Below, one piece after another: positions 39,308-47,869 of a DNA stretch of 64,000 nucleotides. Source of the DNA: Mycolicibacterium bacteremicum (GTDB lineage Bacteria; Actinomycetota; Actinomycetes; Mycobacteriales; Mycobacteriaceae); NCBI RefSeq assembly GCF_002086115.1, contig NZ_MVHJ01000010.1:124001-188000 (forward strand), in the 5' to 3' direction. The position numbers were made by a program, and so were the translations under genes. The notes under the pieces are model-generated. The model made no database searches, had not been told where the DNA came from, and worked only from the letters and a program-made list of their open reading frames with translations. The number at the start of each line of letters is the position of its first letter. Position 1 is the stretch's first letter.

Positions 39308-40522
39308 TTATCCGTCCTCACCCGCGGGCACTGGTGTGGTGGTGGTCACGACCGCCGGAGCCGACTGCTCGGGTTCAGCGCTGTCCGCCTGCTCCGGTTC
39401 GATGACCGGTTCGGTGGCCACCGGCGCCTGACCGGGTGCCTCCTGCTGCACCGGCTCGGATGCCGTGCTCGGTGCCGCGGTCGTCGCTGCCGGCGGCGCC
39501 ACCGTCGTGGTGGTCGTGGCGACCGACGTGCGCGTCGAGGTCGACGGTGCCGCCGTGGTGGTCGTGGCCGATGGTGCCACCGTGGTCGTGGTGGTGGTCG
39601 ACGGCGCCTGCGCAGTGGTGGTGGCCGGCGCCTGCGAGGAGGTGGTGGTCGACGGCGCCTGCGACGAGGTGCTCGGGGTGGTCTCGGTCGGACTCGCCGA
39701 GGTGTCCGAGGCACTCGTCGCCGACGTGCTCGTGGCGGACGCGCTCGGCTCTGACGCGCCCGGCCCGGACGTGCTGGGCTCGGTGGTGGTCGTCGACAGC
39801 ACCTCAGGTCCCGGGGTCGTCGTGGTGACGGTGGGCGTCTCCTCGATGACCGGGACCGGCAACAGCGTCAGCGGGGACGGCGGGAGCACCGGCATCGGTT
39901 CACCCACCGGCGGCAGCGTGGCGGCCGGATCCTGCTCGACGACCTTGTAGGTCAACGCATTCCACTGTTCGATGAGGTCCTGCTTCTGTTCCACCGGGCC
40001 GACGCTCTGCACGGTGGACGACAGCGCGGCGAGCTTGTCCTGGGCCTGATCCCACTGCCCCTGGTCGACCAGCTGCTGCACCTGCGCGAGCTCGGTCTGG
40101 GCGGCCAACACCACGGCGTCGTCGCGGGTGGCGCGCTCCTCGCCGAAGATCATGGTGCGGATGCCGTACAGGCCGTCACCCGGGCCGGCGGCGAACACCG
40201 CGGTGCCGACGCCGCCGAGACACAGCACCGCGGCAGCCGCGGACCCGACGACCGCCAGTCCCAACCGGTTGCGTCGACCGGGACGGTTGGTGGCGTCGAT
40301 CAGCGCGGCGGTGGCCTGCGAGGGCGACACCACGTGGTCCATCGGGACCTGGCGGACGTCGTCGCGCCAGCCCGACAGCAGCTGGGCGAGTTCGGCATCG
40401 GCGCGATCGGTGGAGAACACCGGCTGTTCGCCGGCCAGTGCGTCGAGGAACTTGTCGGCGCGGTTGATGTCGTTGAGCGAGGGGTCACCGCCGTTGGCGG
40501 TCCAGCGTCCGAAATCAGGCAT
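39308..40522 (-). CDS. rsdA: Anti-sigma-D factor RsdA
   Basis: A 404-residue single-pass membrane anti-sigma factor. The cytoplasmic N-terminal domain (residues 1-90, with DRADAELAQLLSGWRDDVR) binds SigD; a membrane segment (LGLAVVGSAAAAVLCLGGVG) lies at about residues 87-107; the rest is outside, with a helical part followed by about 190 residues of Thr/Ser/Pro/Ala low-complexity sequence (many TTTT runs). That tail is longer than needed for the fold and may be O-glycosylated. In M. tuberculosis RsdA is degraded by ClpXP after membrane release, freeing SigD. The start overlaps the sigD stop by 8 nt, the usual sigma/anti-sigma coupling. Position equals Rv3413c. Confidence 0.92.
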   Translation of the reverse strand: MPDFGRWTANGGDPSLNDINRADKFLDALAGEQPVFSTDRADAELAQLLSGWRDDVRQVPMDHVVSPSQATAALIDATNRPGRRNRLGLAVVGSAAAAVLCLGGVGTAVFAAGPGDGLYGIRTMIFGEERATRDDAVVLAAQTELAQVQQLVDQGQWDQAQDKLAALSSTVQSVGPVEQKQDLIEQWNALTYKVVEQDPAATLPPVGEPMPVLPPSPLTLLPVPVIEETPTVTTTTPGPEVLSTTTTEPSTSGPGASEPSASATSTSATSASDTSASPTETTPSTSSQAPSTTTSSQAPATTTAQAPSTTTTTTVAPSATTTTAAPSTSTRTSVATTTTTVAPPAATTAAPSTASEPVQQEAPGQAPVATEPVIEPEQADSAEPEQSAPAVVTTTTPVPAGEDG

Positions 40523-41093
40523 ATTGTTCCCCTCCTCCCGAGATCTCCGATTTGAGTTTGGCCAGGGCGCGGTGCTGGGCGACCCGCACTGCGCCGGGTG
40601 TCGATCCGACCGCTTCGGCGGTCTCTTCTGCGCTCATGCCGACGACGACGCGCAGGATCAGGATCTCGCGCTGTTTCTCCGGCAGGATGGCGAGCAGCTT
40701 GTCCATCCGGGCCGACGCATCGGCGTCGATGGCCAGCTGTTCCGGACCTGCCTCGCCGGAGAACCGCTCGGGCACATTGTCGGTGGGCTCGGCGCGGTTG
40801 CGTGCCGAGGCCCGGTGGGCGTCGGCGAGCTTGTGCGCAGCAATGCCGTACACAAAGGCCAGGAACGGGCGTCCCTGATCTCTGTAGCGCGGCAACGCCG
40901 TGATGGCGGCCAAGCACACCTCCTGCGCAATGTCGTCTGCGGACAGACCACTTCGTTCGGCGGACCCGATGCGCGCCCGGCAGTACCGGACGATGATCGG
41001 GCGGATGGTCTCCAAGACCACCCTGAGAGCGTCCCGGTCCCCTGCCACAGCCTCAGCGACGACAGCATCGAGACGTTCTCCCGAAATGGTCAT
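40515..41093 (-). CDS. sigD: RNA polymerase ECF-type sigma factor SigD
   Basis: A 192-residue sigma factor. Region 2 is SADDIAQEVCLAAITALPRYRDQGRPFLAFVYGIAAHKLADAHR in pieces (about residues 50-95); region 4 is REILILRVVVGMSAEETAEAVGSTPGAVRVAQHRAL (about 140-175), with the helix-turn-helix. ATG 41093 is chosen since the longer frame (to 41237) adds unrelated residues with no ribosome site. In M. tuberculosis SigD (Rv3414c) drives stationary-phase and ribosomal/chaperone genes. It is coupled to its anti-sigma factor rsdA by an 8-nt overlap. Confidence 0.95.
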   Translation of the reverse strand: MTISGERLDAVVAEAVAGDRDALRVVLETIRPIIVRYCRARIGSAERSGLSADDIAQEVCLAAITALPRYRDQGRPFLAFVYGIAAHKLADAHRASARNRAEPTDNVPERFSGEAGPEQLAIDADASARMDKLLAILPEKQREILILRVVVGMSAEETAEAVGSTPGAVRVAQHRALAKLKSEISGGGEQYA

Positions 41094-41181
41094 CGTGGGT
41101 GATCTCTCCAGCGTTACGGATGGGACGCAACCGGACGGGTGCGTCAGACAAACATTAACGATCGCAACAGGGTGAAACGGT

Positions 41182-42012
41182 TCAGCGACGCGACCACACG
41201 CCGCCTCTGCGTCGCACTGTATCGGCGGCCTCGTCACGGATGGCGACGACAGCGGCGGCCGGGTGGGTGTCAGATCCGATGTCGGCGAGCAGGCACCCCA
41301 GGGCCCAACGCAGCGGGACCAGGCCGAATTCCTCCGTCATCGCCAGCGCCGCGTCCGCCACCGTCCGCGATCCCGGCAGGTCACCGGCGCAGCACAGCGC
41401 GGCGGACAGCACCACGGATGACTTGACGCGATGCCGGGCCGACCCGAGCGTGTCGGACAGCTCCACGGACCGCTCGGCGTGCCCGCGCGCGGTGGTCCCG
41501 TCTCCTGCGGCCATCGCCAGCTCCGCGGACACCCACTGCAACCGGACCGACTGCCGGTCGGCCCCCGCCGGGCGGGCCGCCCGCGCCAGCAGCCGGGCCG
41601 AGGTCGCCAGCCGCCCGACGCCCAGTGCATCGGCGGCCAGGCCGACCATCGCATCCGCGGCGGCCTGCTCATCGGTGCCCGCCTGCGCCAGCGCGCGGCC
41701 ATCCCAGCCGCGCGCGATCCGGTGACCGCCGAGCTGGCGCAGGAATGAGGCCCGGGTGCTGTGCGCCAGCGAGGCGGCCGGGCCGCTGTGGCCGGTGCGC
41801 AGGATCTCGTCGAGTTCGGCGAGGGCCACCCCGTAGTGACCCTGGCCGCCCGCGGCGACCGCGCGCAGCCAACGGTCGTGCGGCGCCGAGGCCGTCGGCA
41901 GCGGCCAGAGCTGCGGATTTCCGCCGAACGCCGCCGCGGCCAGGGTGGCCGACACTGCGGTCGCCGGGGTCCGCACCGGGGTCTCCGTCGGGGTCGTTGT
42001 CCTGGTCGTCAT
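41182..42012 (-). CDS. Rv3415c-like helical repeat protein
   Basis: A 276-residue protein of unknown function, in the place of Rv3415c (about 275 residues) between sigD and whiB3. After a Thr-rich start (TTRTTTPTETPVRTP) it is almost all alpha-helical, with Ala/Leu/Arg-rich pairs of helices that look like TPR-type repeats (ALAELDEILRTGHSGPAASLAHSTRA, AELAMAAGDGTTARGHAERSVELSD in pieces). No catalytic motif, signal or membrane segment. It lies upstream of sigD on the same strand with 88 nt between them. A protein-protein scaffold role is likely but not shown. Confidence 0.82.
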   Translation of the reverse strand: MTTRTTTPTETPVRTPATAVSATLAAAAFGGNPQLWPLPTASAPHDRWLRAVAAGGQGHYGVALAELDEILRTGHSGPAASLAHSTRASFLRQLGGHRIARGWDGRALAQAGTDEQAAADAMVGLAADALGVGRLATSARLLARAARPAGADRQSVRLQWVSAELAMAAGDGTTARGHAERSVELSDTLGSARHRVKSSVVLSAALCCAGDLPGSRTVADAALAMTEEFGLVPLRWALGCLLADIGSDTHPAAAVVAIRDEAADTVRRRGGVWSRR

Positions 42013-42411
42013 TGCCTCCGGACGCTATCAATGCGCCGGCAACGACCGGAAAACGTGACCAATTCGACCTTGGTTAACTCTTTATGGTCGCCACGTTACG
42101 AACAGATCAACCGGGCCCGACACGCACATTTGGCCGAATGGATGCGAACTGGGAAAACGGTGCCGAAGGGCGTTGCGAACCCGATCGCGAAGCACTCTTC
42201 GGATTGCTCGCAGGTGAACATGATGAACGTGACGTAAATTCGCACCCTGCGGTTATGCGTTTTCCTGATGAGCCGGACTATTGACGACTTTTCGGTAGCG
42301 CTTCTACGTTGTGTGCACGAGTAGTCATCGGCGACAAGGACTCGGTTCAGTTCCGCGACTCACGCACGCACGCGTCTTCGCGAAATGGGTGCGAAGAGAG
42401 GGGTTTTCACA
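42013..42411. other. 399-nt whiB3 upstream region, AT-rich for this genome
   Basis: Gap between the divergent Rv3415c-like gene and whiB3. It is clearly less GC-rich than its neighbours, as is usual for a heavily regulated promoter. It holds a good promoter at 42281-42310 and leaves a 5' leader of about 95 nt. A 66-codon open frame (42084-42284) has poor codon use and no ribosome site, and I do not call it. Confidence 0.6.
42281..42310 (+). promoter_or_regulatory. whiB3 promoter
   Basis: TTGACG (42281-42286), an 18-nt spacer and TACGTT (42305-42310), giving a predicted start near 42317 and a leader of about 95 nt before the whiB3 ATG. Confidence 0.6.
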
Positions 42412-42702
42412 ATGCCACAGCCGCAGCAACTGCCCGGACCCAACGCCGATATCTGGGATTGGCAAATGAAGGGCCATTGCCGGGGAGTCGATTCCTCGAT
42501 GTTCTTCCACCCGGACGGTGAGCGGGGCCGCGCCCGCGCCCAGCGCGAGATGCGCGCCAAGGAACTGTGCCGGGTGTGCCCGGTGATCGCGCAGTGCCGC
42601 TCGCACGCGCTGGCCGTGGGTGAGCCCTACGGCATCTGGGGCGGCCTGTCCGAATCCGAACGCGAGCTCCTGCTCAAGCGCGGGATGCGCCGCACCGCCT
42701 AG
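42412..42702 (+). CDS. whiB3: WhiB3-type redox-sensing transcription factor
   Basis: A 96-residue WhiB protein. The four iron-sulfur cysteines are present: C in KGHCRG, then CRVC and a fourth in IAQC, in the order C...CxxCx5C. The WhiB turn GIWGGLSESER and a basic C-terminal DNA-binding stretch (LLLKRGMRR) follow. In M. tuberculosis WhiB3 (Rv3416) binds a 4Fe-4S cluster, senses O2, NO and redox state, and controls lipid synthesis by binding SigA. ATG 42412 has GAGAGGGG upstream; the open frame extends to 42385 but that start is unlikely. Flanked by the Rv3415c-like gene as in M. tuberculosis; the groEL1 neighbour has been pushed 13.6 kb away. Confidence 0.95.
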   Translation: MPQPQQLPGPNADIWDWQMKGHCRGVDSSMFFHPDGERGRARAQREMRAKELCRVCPVIAQCRSHALAVGEPYGIWGGLSESERELLLKRGMRRTA

Positions 42703-42728
42703 CCTCCCTGTCCCTGTCCCCATCCCCG

Positions 42729-42786
42729 CGAGCAGACGCAAACTCCCCCGAAATCGGCCGGTTTCGGGGGAGTTTGCGTCTGCTCG
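42729..42786. terminator. Long perfect hairpin between whiB3 and iclR
   Basis: Perfect 25-bp arms (42729-42753 and 42762-42786) with an 8-nt loop, between the convergent whiB3 and IclR-type stops. Arms begin CGAGCAGACGCAAAC. Likely a bidirectional terminator; the GCAGACGCAAA motif may also belong to a repeated mycobacterial hairpin family. Confidence 0.8.
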
Positions 42787-42799
42787 TCGCCGGCGGGCG

Positions 42800-43633
42800 T
42801 CAGCCGAGCCTGATGTCGGGCACCAGTTCGCGTACCCCGTCGACGGTCGCGCCGAGCGTCGTTGACAGCTTCCAGGCGACCTCGCGCACCCGGGTGCCGA
42901 TCAGATCCTCGCGCTCCGGGGACATCCGCACCTCGGGCACCGAGGCCCCGATGGCCCCCACCACCCGCTGCGTGTGGTCGAAAACCGGTGCGGCGACTGC
43001 ACTTATGCCCACCGTGCGTTGCCCACGGGACTGCGCGTAGCCGCGTAGCCGGGCCGTCCGCAGCTCCCTGTCGACCTCGGCGACGTCGACGGTGGTGTTG
43101 GCGGTGATCGAATCGATAGCACCGGCCAGATGCGTCGCCCACTCCCCCTCAGGTAGCGCGCACAGGATCGCCTTACCGGGCCCGCCGTAGACCAGCCGGA
43201 TCGGCACCCCGATGTCGGTGTAGGTCCGGCGCAGCTCCTGATGGCTCTCGACCTGGGCGGCGACGATGCGCTGCCCGGAGGCCAGCAGTTCGTGCAGCCC
43301 GATCGTCTCGTCGAACTCGTCACGCAGGTCGGTCATGAACGGCAGCGCGGCCTCGCGCAGGCTGCGCGGCATCGCACCGGAGTTGGCCAGCTGCAACAAC
43401 AGTGGTCCCAACCCATAGCGCTTGGTGCCGGTCTGGCGGACCAGGTGGTTCTCCTGCATGGCCGCCAGCAACCGGTGCACAGTGCTCGTCGACAGGCCGG
43501 TCGACCGGGACAGCTCGCTGATCCCCAGTTCGGGCTTGCGCCCGTCGAAACAGCGCAGGATCGCGACCGCCCGGTCGATGGACTGCACACCGTTGCGGCG
43601 CTGCGACTCAGCCGCCTTCTCCACCCCATTCAC
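42800..43633 (-). CDS. IclR-family transcriptional regulator
   Basis: A 277-residue IclR regulator. The N-terminal winged helix is clear: VQSIDRAVAILRCF, LGISELSRSTGLSTSTVHRLLAAM and RYGLG (about residues 16-75). The C-terminal effector domain has YGGPGKAILCALPEGEW and GISAVAAPVFDHTQRVVGAIGASVP. GTG 43633 is the start. It is divergent from the CoA-transferase operon that begins at 43809, with the operon promoter between them, so it is very probably the operon's local regulator and responds to the pathway substrate or an intermediate, as IclR proteins of catabolic operons do. Confidence 0.92.
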   Translation of the reverse strand: MNGVEKAAESQRRNGVQSIDRAVAILRCFDGRKPELGISELSRSTGLSTSTVHRLLAAMQENHLVRQTGTKRYGLGPLLLQLANSGAMPRSLREAALPFMTDLRDEFDETIGLHELLASGQRIVAAQVESHQELRRTYTDIGVPIRLVYGGPGKAILCALPEGEWATHLAGAIDSITANTTVDVAEVDRELRTARLRGYAQSRGQRTVGISAVAAPVFDHTQRVVGAIGASVPEVRMSPEREDLIGTRVREVAWKLSTTLGATVDGVRELVPDIRLG

Positions 43634-43714
43634 GCTGCCATCTTCTCCCCTCGCGTCATCACCAGCGCAGTGGGCCGCCCATCCGGTCTACGTGACACAG
43701 CACGCAGAACGGCC

Positions 43715-43750
43715 TTGACGTGATGCCGCTCACTGCCTAATCTTTCCGTA
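43715..43750 (+). promoter_or_regulatory. Promoter of the CoA-transferase/Tct operon
   Basis: TTGACG (43715-43720), a 17-nt spacer and TAATCT (43738-43743). Just downstream, TTTCCG (43743-43748) and CGTATCG have inverted partners CGGAAA and CGATACG about 25-45 nt further on, before the first gene. These may be IclR half-sites over the start of transcription; the site is inferred. Confidence 0.6.
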
Positions 43751-43808
43751 TCGCGTGAAGCATATCCCACAATGCGGAAACCGATACGAATCCCACCGGA
43801 AGGAACAC

Positions 43809-45029
43809 ATGCGATCCCTCACCGGCTTCCGAGTACTCGACCTCACGAGGTTTCTCTCGGGCCCGTACTGCACGATGGTGCTCGCCGAGCTCGGCGCAGA
43901 TGTCATCAAGATCGAACAACCAGGCAGCGGCGACGATTCGCGACGGATGGCCCCGAAGATCAAGGGCGAGAGCTATCCGTTCGCGATGCCCAACCGCAGC
44001 AAGCGCTCCGTCGCGCTGGACCTGAAGTCCCCCCGCGGCAAGGAACTGTTCCTCGACATGGTCGCCGGGGCCGATTTGATCGTCGAGAACTTCCGCCCGG
44101 GGGTCACCAAACGACTGGGCATCGATTACGACAGCGTCCGCACGATCCGGGACGACATCCTGTACTGCTCGATCAGCGGTTTCGGCCAGACCGGCCCGTA
44201 CCGCGACCGCCCCGGGTTCGACATCATGGCTCAGGGCATCGGCGGATTCCTGCAGATGACCGGCCACCCCGACGGCAGGCCCACCAAGATCGGCATCGCG
44301 ATCAACGATATCGCCGCCGGCGCCACCGCGATCTACTCCGTCCTGGCCGCCGAACTGCACCGCCGCCAGACCGGCGAGGGTCAGTACATCGACATCGGCC
44401 TGGTCGATGCCGGATTGGCCTGGACAGTCTGGGAATCCGGTGCCTACTTCGGCAGCGGCGAGCAGCCGGCCCAGACCGGGACCCGGCACCGGCGCTCCAC
44501 TCCGTACCAGGCCTACCGGACCGCCGACGGTTACGTCACCATCGGCGCCAACACCGAGCGGCTGTGGTTGCGACTCATCAACGATGTACTGAAACGCCCG
44601 GATTGGGCCGACGACCCGCGCTTCATCGACTTGGATGCACGTATGGCCCATATCGACGAACTCGAAGTCGAGATCGAGGCCATCACCACCACATTGCCCA
44701 CCAACGACTGGGTGGACCGCCTCGACGTGGCGGGTGTGCCCGGCGGCCCGGTGCTCACTTATCAAGAGACACTTGATGATCCGCATGTGCGCGCCCGCGG
44801 GATGATCGTCGAACTGGAACACCCGATCATCGGGCCGATGAAGACGATCGCACCCCCGACGCGGTTCTCCGACCTCGAGTTCGAGGTGCGCTCACCGGCC
44901 CCCTGGCTCGGCCAGCACACCGTGTCCGTGCTCACCGAACTCGGTGTCGAACGCACCGAGATCGACCGTCTGTTCACCGAAGGAATCTTGTTCGACGCCC
45001 ACGCCGAGCTCCAGGAAGGACACCAATGA
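43809..45029 (+). CDS. Class III (CaiB/BaiF) CoA-transferase 1
   Basis: A 406-residue family III CoA-transferase that activates a carboxylic acid by moving CoA from a donor such as succinyl-CoA. Family marks: VLDLTRFLSGPYCTMVLAELGADVIKIE, NRSKRSVALDLKSPRG, ISGFGQTGPYRDRPGFDIMAQ, and GQYIDIGLVDAG, in which D200 lines up with the catalytic Asp169 of formyl-CoA transferase. ATG 43809 has GGAAGGA upstream. First gene of the operon; its stop overlaps the crotonase ATG (ATGA). The CoA acceptor is unknown; the co-encoded TctCBA transporter suggests a di- or tricarboxylate. Confidence 0.92.
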   Translation: MRSLTGFRVLDLTRFLSGPYCTMVLAELGADVIKIEQPGSGDDSRRMAPKIKGESYPFAMPNRSKRSVALDLKSPRGKELFLDMVAGADLIVENFRPGVTKRLGIDYDSVRTIRDDILYCSISGFGQTGPYRDRPGFDIMAQGIGGFLQMTGHPDGRPTKIGIAINDIAAGATAIYSVLAAELHRRQTGEGQYIDIGLVDAGLAWTVWESGAYFGSGEQPAQTGTRHRRSTPYQAYRTADGYVTIGANTERLWLRLINDVLKRPDWADDPRFIDLDARMAHIDELEVEIEAITTTLPTNDWVDRLDVAGVPGGPVLTYQETLDDPHVRARGMIVELEHPIIGPMKTIAPPTRFSDLEFEVRSPAPWLGQHTVSVLTELGVERTEIDRLFTEGILFDAHAELQEGHQ

Positions 45030-45808
45030 GCGACCACATTCTGGTGGAACGTGACGAAGCGATAGCGACCGTCATCCTCAACAAGCCCGACACCCACAAC
45101 GCCATCAGTCAGGGGATGTACCGCCGTCTCCCCGAGGTTTTCGCCGAACTCGACTCCGATCCCACCGTGAAGGTCGTCGTGCTGCGCGGGGCCGGCACCA
45201 GGAGCTTCGCCTCCGGCGCCGACATCAGCGAGTTCGAACAGGTCCGCGGCAACGCCGCCTCCGCCAAGGCCTACAACGAGGATGTCGCGGCCACCGAGCA
45301 TGCGCTGGAGGGATTCACCAAGCCGCTGATCGCCATGGTGCACGGATACTGCATCGGCGGCGGGTGCGGACTGGCGCTGGCCTGCGACATCCGTTTCGCC
45401 GACGAGCATTCCCGGTTCGGGATCACCCCGGCAAAGCTGGGTCTGGTCTACAGCCTGGAATCGACCAAGCGGCTCATCGACACCGTCGGGCCGTCCCGGG
45501 CCAAGTGGATCCTGTTCTCCGGCCAGCATGTACACGCCGAGGATGCGTTGCGGCTCGGCCTGATCGACGAACTGATCTCCAGCGATGACCTGGAGAAGCA
45601 CACCTACGAGTTCGCGAGGCTGATCACCACCCGCGCCCAGTTCAGCGTCCGGTCGTCCAAGCGGATCGTCAACCTGGCGCTCGGCGGCCAGACCACCGAT
45701 GACCAGGTGACCATCGACATCCGCAACTCCTCGTTCGACACCGAGGACTACGCCGAGGGCGTGCGGTCGTTCCTGGAGAAGCGCCCGCCGAGGTTCACCT
45801 GGTCATGA
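45026..45808 (+). CDS. Enoyl-CoA hydratase/isomerase (crotonase) family
   Basis: A 260-residue crotonase-fold protein. The CoA and oxyanion-hole motifs are present: FASGADISEF and HGYCIGGGCGLALACDIRFA. The region of the second hydratase glutamate reads ITPAKLGLVYSLESTKRL, so the usual PE(L/I/A)xLG glutamate is replaced by Ala-Lys; the enzyme may be an isomerase, hydrolase or decarboxylase rather than a classical hydratase. The ATG overlaps the CoA-transferase stop, and its own stop overlaps the thioesterase ATG. It should act on the CoA ester made by CoA-transferase 1. Confidence 0.9.
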   Translation: MSDHILVERDEAIATVILNKPDTHNAISQGMYRRLPEVFAELDSDPTVKVVVLRGAGTRSFASGADISEFEQVRGNAASAKAYNEDVAATEHALEGFTKPLIAMVHGYCIGGGCGLALACDIRFADEHSRFGITPAKLGLVYSLESTKRLIDTVGPSRAKWILFSGQHVHAEDALRLGLIDELISSDDLEKHTYEFARLITTRAQFSVRSSKRIVNLALGGQTTDDQVTIDIRNSSFDTEDYAEGVRSFLEKRPPRFTWS

Positions 45809-46254
45809 CCACCATCGATCCCGGACGCCGGCTGACCGACCCGGTCGAGGCCGCCCAGCATGCCGCCGCCATCGCCGAACCGGCCTTCGGACGCTACTTC
45901 CTGATCCCGTTCCTCGGCCTGTCCATCGACTATCTCGACGACGAGAAGTCGTGCACCGTCCGGCTGCCGTTCGCACCGCATCTGTGCAATGCCGGCGGCG
46001 GAATCCACGGCGGGGTGCTCACCACGGTGCTCGACATCTCCATGGGCCATGCCTGCAACAAGTACCTGTCCGCGGGCGCGACCATCGAGATGTCGGTGCG
46101 CTTCATGCGACCCGTGCGTACCGACAGCGTGTGCACCGGTCGCATCGTGCACGGCGGCCGGCGCGTCGTCCAACTCGAATCCACGCTCCACGACGACTCC
46201 GGGCGGCTGGCCGCGTTGGCCACCGGCTCCTGGTTCCGCCACGACCCGTCCTGA
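45805..46254 (+). CDS. PaaI-type hotdog thioesterase
   Basis: A 149-residue single hotdog domain. The helix signature of PaaI-like acyl-CoA thioesterases, GGIHGGVLTTVLDISMG, is at about residues 64-80; SVRFMRPVRTDSV forms the following strand pair. Such enzymes hydrolyse acyl-CoA and may release a product or clear dead-end CoA esters in the pathway. Translationally coupled to the crotonase (ATGA). There are 47 nt before tctC, the largest gap within the first half of the operon. Confidence 0.87.
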   Translation: MTTIDPGRRLTDPVEAAQHAAAIAEPAFGRYFLIPFLGLSIDYLDDEKSCTVRLPFAPHLCNAGGGIHGGVLTTVLDISMGHACNKYLSAGATIEMSVRFMRPVRTDSVCTGRIVHGGRRVVQLESTLHDDSGRLAALATGSWFRHDPS

Positions 46255-46301
46255 CATTCCCTCCCCCACAACCTTTCTGAAAGCTCAATGAGGAGATCAT
46301 C

Positions 46302-47282
46302 ATGCGACTGAGAATCGCTCTGGCTGCGGTCGCTTCCGCCGTCGCACTCGTCGTACCGGCCTGTAGCGGCGGAGCCACCAACGCCGGATCGGCCGAGGAC
46401 TATCCATCCGAGACACTGGACTGGACCATCGCGTTCGGACCGGGCGGCGGCAACGATCTGATGGCCCGCAAGCTGGTCCAGATCATCCAGGAGGACGGCC
46501 TCTACCCCGAAGACATCGCCGTGGAGAACCGCGAGGGCGGCAGCGGCGCGACCGGCTGGGGCTATCTACTGTCGCAGAAGGGCAACCCGTACAACGTCTC
46601 CACCACGTCGGGATCCTTCCTCACCACCCCGTTGCAGGCCGACCCGGGTTGGACCTACGCCAGCTTCACCCACGTCGGCCTGTTGGCCACCGATGACGCC
46701 CTGCTGCTCGTCAACGGCGGCAGCGGTATCGAGACGTTCGAGGACTGGGTGTCCTACGCCAAGAGCAAGGGCACCGTGGTGGTAGGCGGTATCGGTACCG
46801 TCAACGTCGATTTCATCCTCAGCTCACTCATCGCCGAGCACGCCGGCTATGACATCGAGTACGTGCCCTACAACGAGGAGGGCCAGGTACAGACGTCGCT
46901 GCTCTCGGGCGCCATCGACGCGATGATCTCCAACCCGGGATCCATTCTCGGACAGGTCGAATCCGGCGATATGCAGCCGGTGCTGTTCACCGGCAACGAG
47001 CGCCTGGCTGCGCTGCCGGACGTACCGACCGGCGCGGAGAAGGGAATGGCCGACCTGCCGTCCATGCCGCGTGGACTGATCCTGCCGCCCGAGGTCCCCG
47101 ACTACGCCAAGGATTGGTGGATCGACACCATGAAGCAGGTCGTCGAGACCGAGCAGTGGAAGTCCTTCCTGGCCGACAACTACCTCACCGAGGAGGTCAA
47201 GTGGGGCGACGACTTCACCAGCTACCTCGAGGAGACCACCGCCGAGTTCGAGCAAACGCTGAAGGAACAGGGGGCATTGTGA
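46302..47282 (+). CDS. tctC: Tripartite tricarboxylate transporter, binding lipoprotein TctC
   Basis: A 326-residue extracytoplasmic solute receptor of the Bug/TctC family. Lipobox VPAC near residue 21 anchors it outside the membrane. The ligand pocket loops of the family are visible: IAFGPGGGNDLMARKL and VENREGGSGATGWGYL. Upstream AGGAG sits 8 nt before the ATG. Bug proteins bind citrate, tartrate, nicotinate, phthalates and many other acids, so the ligand cannot be named. tctB and tctA follow in the usual order. Confidence 0.93.
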   Translation: MRLRIALAAVASAVALVVPACSGGATNAGSAEDYPSETLDWTIAFGPGGGNDLMARKLVQIIQEDGLYPEDIAVENREGGSGATGWGYLLSQKGNPYNVSTTSGSFLTTPLQADPGWTYASFTHVGLLATDDALLLVNGGSGIETFEDWVSYAKSKGTVVVGGIGTVNVDFILSSLIAEHAGYDIEYVPYNEEGQVQTSLLSGAIDAMISNPGSILGQVESGDMQPVLFTGNERLAALPDVPTGAEKGMADLPSMPRGLILPPEVPDYAKDWWIDTMKQVVETEQWKSFLADNYLTEEVKWGDDFTSYLEETTAEFEQTLKEQGAL

Positions 47283-47860
47283 CCGCCGCCTCGCACGCCG
47301 CAACGCCCGAGCCGCTGCCCATCGTCAACGTGGGCGCCGACACCACCGAAGTGGATACCAAGCGGGTGGTGAACTGGCCCAAACTCGCCTTCCTCGGCGT
47401 GATTCTGCTGGCCTTCGCGTTCTACACCGAGCAGGCGATGGGCATGGAATGGCGGACCACCGCAGGCCGGATCGGCCCCGGGTTCTTTCCCCGCATCCTG
47501 GGCGTAACCGCCATGGTGGTCACCATCGCGGCCGTGGTCACCGAGTACCTGGCCAAGCCCACGGACAAGGCGCTCGACGCGGTGGAAGCCGCCGAGGAGG
47601 CGGCCGAACCGGATCTGGGCAGGCACCCGGTCACCCTGATCGCCTTCACCATCGCCGCCGCGGTCTTCGTCGGGTTGTTCGGAATCCTGGGTGCGGCACT
47701 GTCGGGCATCCTGTTCCTGGCCGCCACGCTGTGGTTCCTGGACCCCGAACACCGGATCCGCTCGGTCGTCATCGCCGTGGCGGTGCCCATCCTGCTCTAT
47801 CTCGCCTTCCAGACCGGTCTGAACGTCGGCCTGCCGCATGGCATTCTGCCGAAGTTCTAG
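47279..47860 (+). CDS. tctB: Tripartite tricarboxylate transporter, small membrane subunit TctB
   Basis: A 193-residue protein with four hydrophobic segments, the normal topology of TctB. The family signature GPGFFPRILGV is present near residue 62. The GTG start overlaps the tctC stop (GTGA). The N-terminal tail of about 40 residues before the first membrane segment is longer than in many TctB proteins. Confidence 0.9.
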   Translation: MTAASHAATPEPLPIVNVGADTTEVDTKRVVNWPKLAFLGVILLAFAFYTEQAMGMEWRTTAGRIGPGFFPRILGVTAMVVTIAAVVTEYLAKPTDKALDAVEAAEEAAEPDLGRHPVTLIAFTIAAAVFVGLFGILGAALSGILFLAATLWFLDPEHRIRSVVIAVAVPILLYLAFQTGLNVGLPHGILPKF

Positions 47861-47869
47861 AGGACGAAC

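Noticed and set aside
39465..39830. Tandem-repeat or CRISPR-like signal in the sigD region
   Set aside because: The repetitive bases encode the Thr/Ser/Pro tail of RsdA in one open frame; there are no regular spacers or palindromic repeats.
42084..42284. 66-codon open frame upstream of whiB3
   Set aside because: Its codons are AT-rich at third positions unlike real genes here, there is no ribosome site, and its stop codon falls inside the -35 box of the whiB3 promoter. It is more likely part of the regulatory region.
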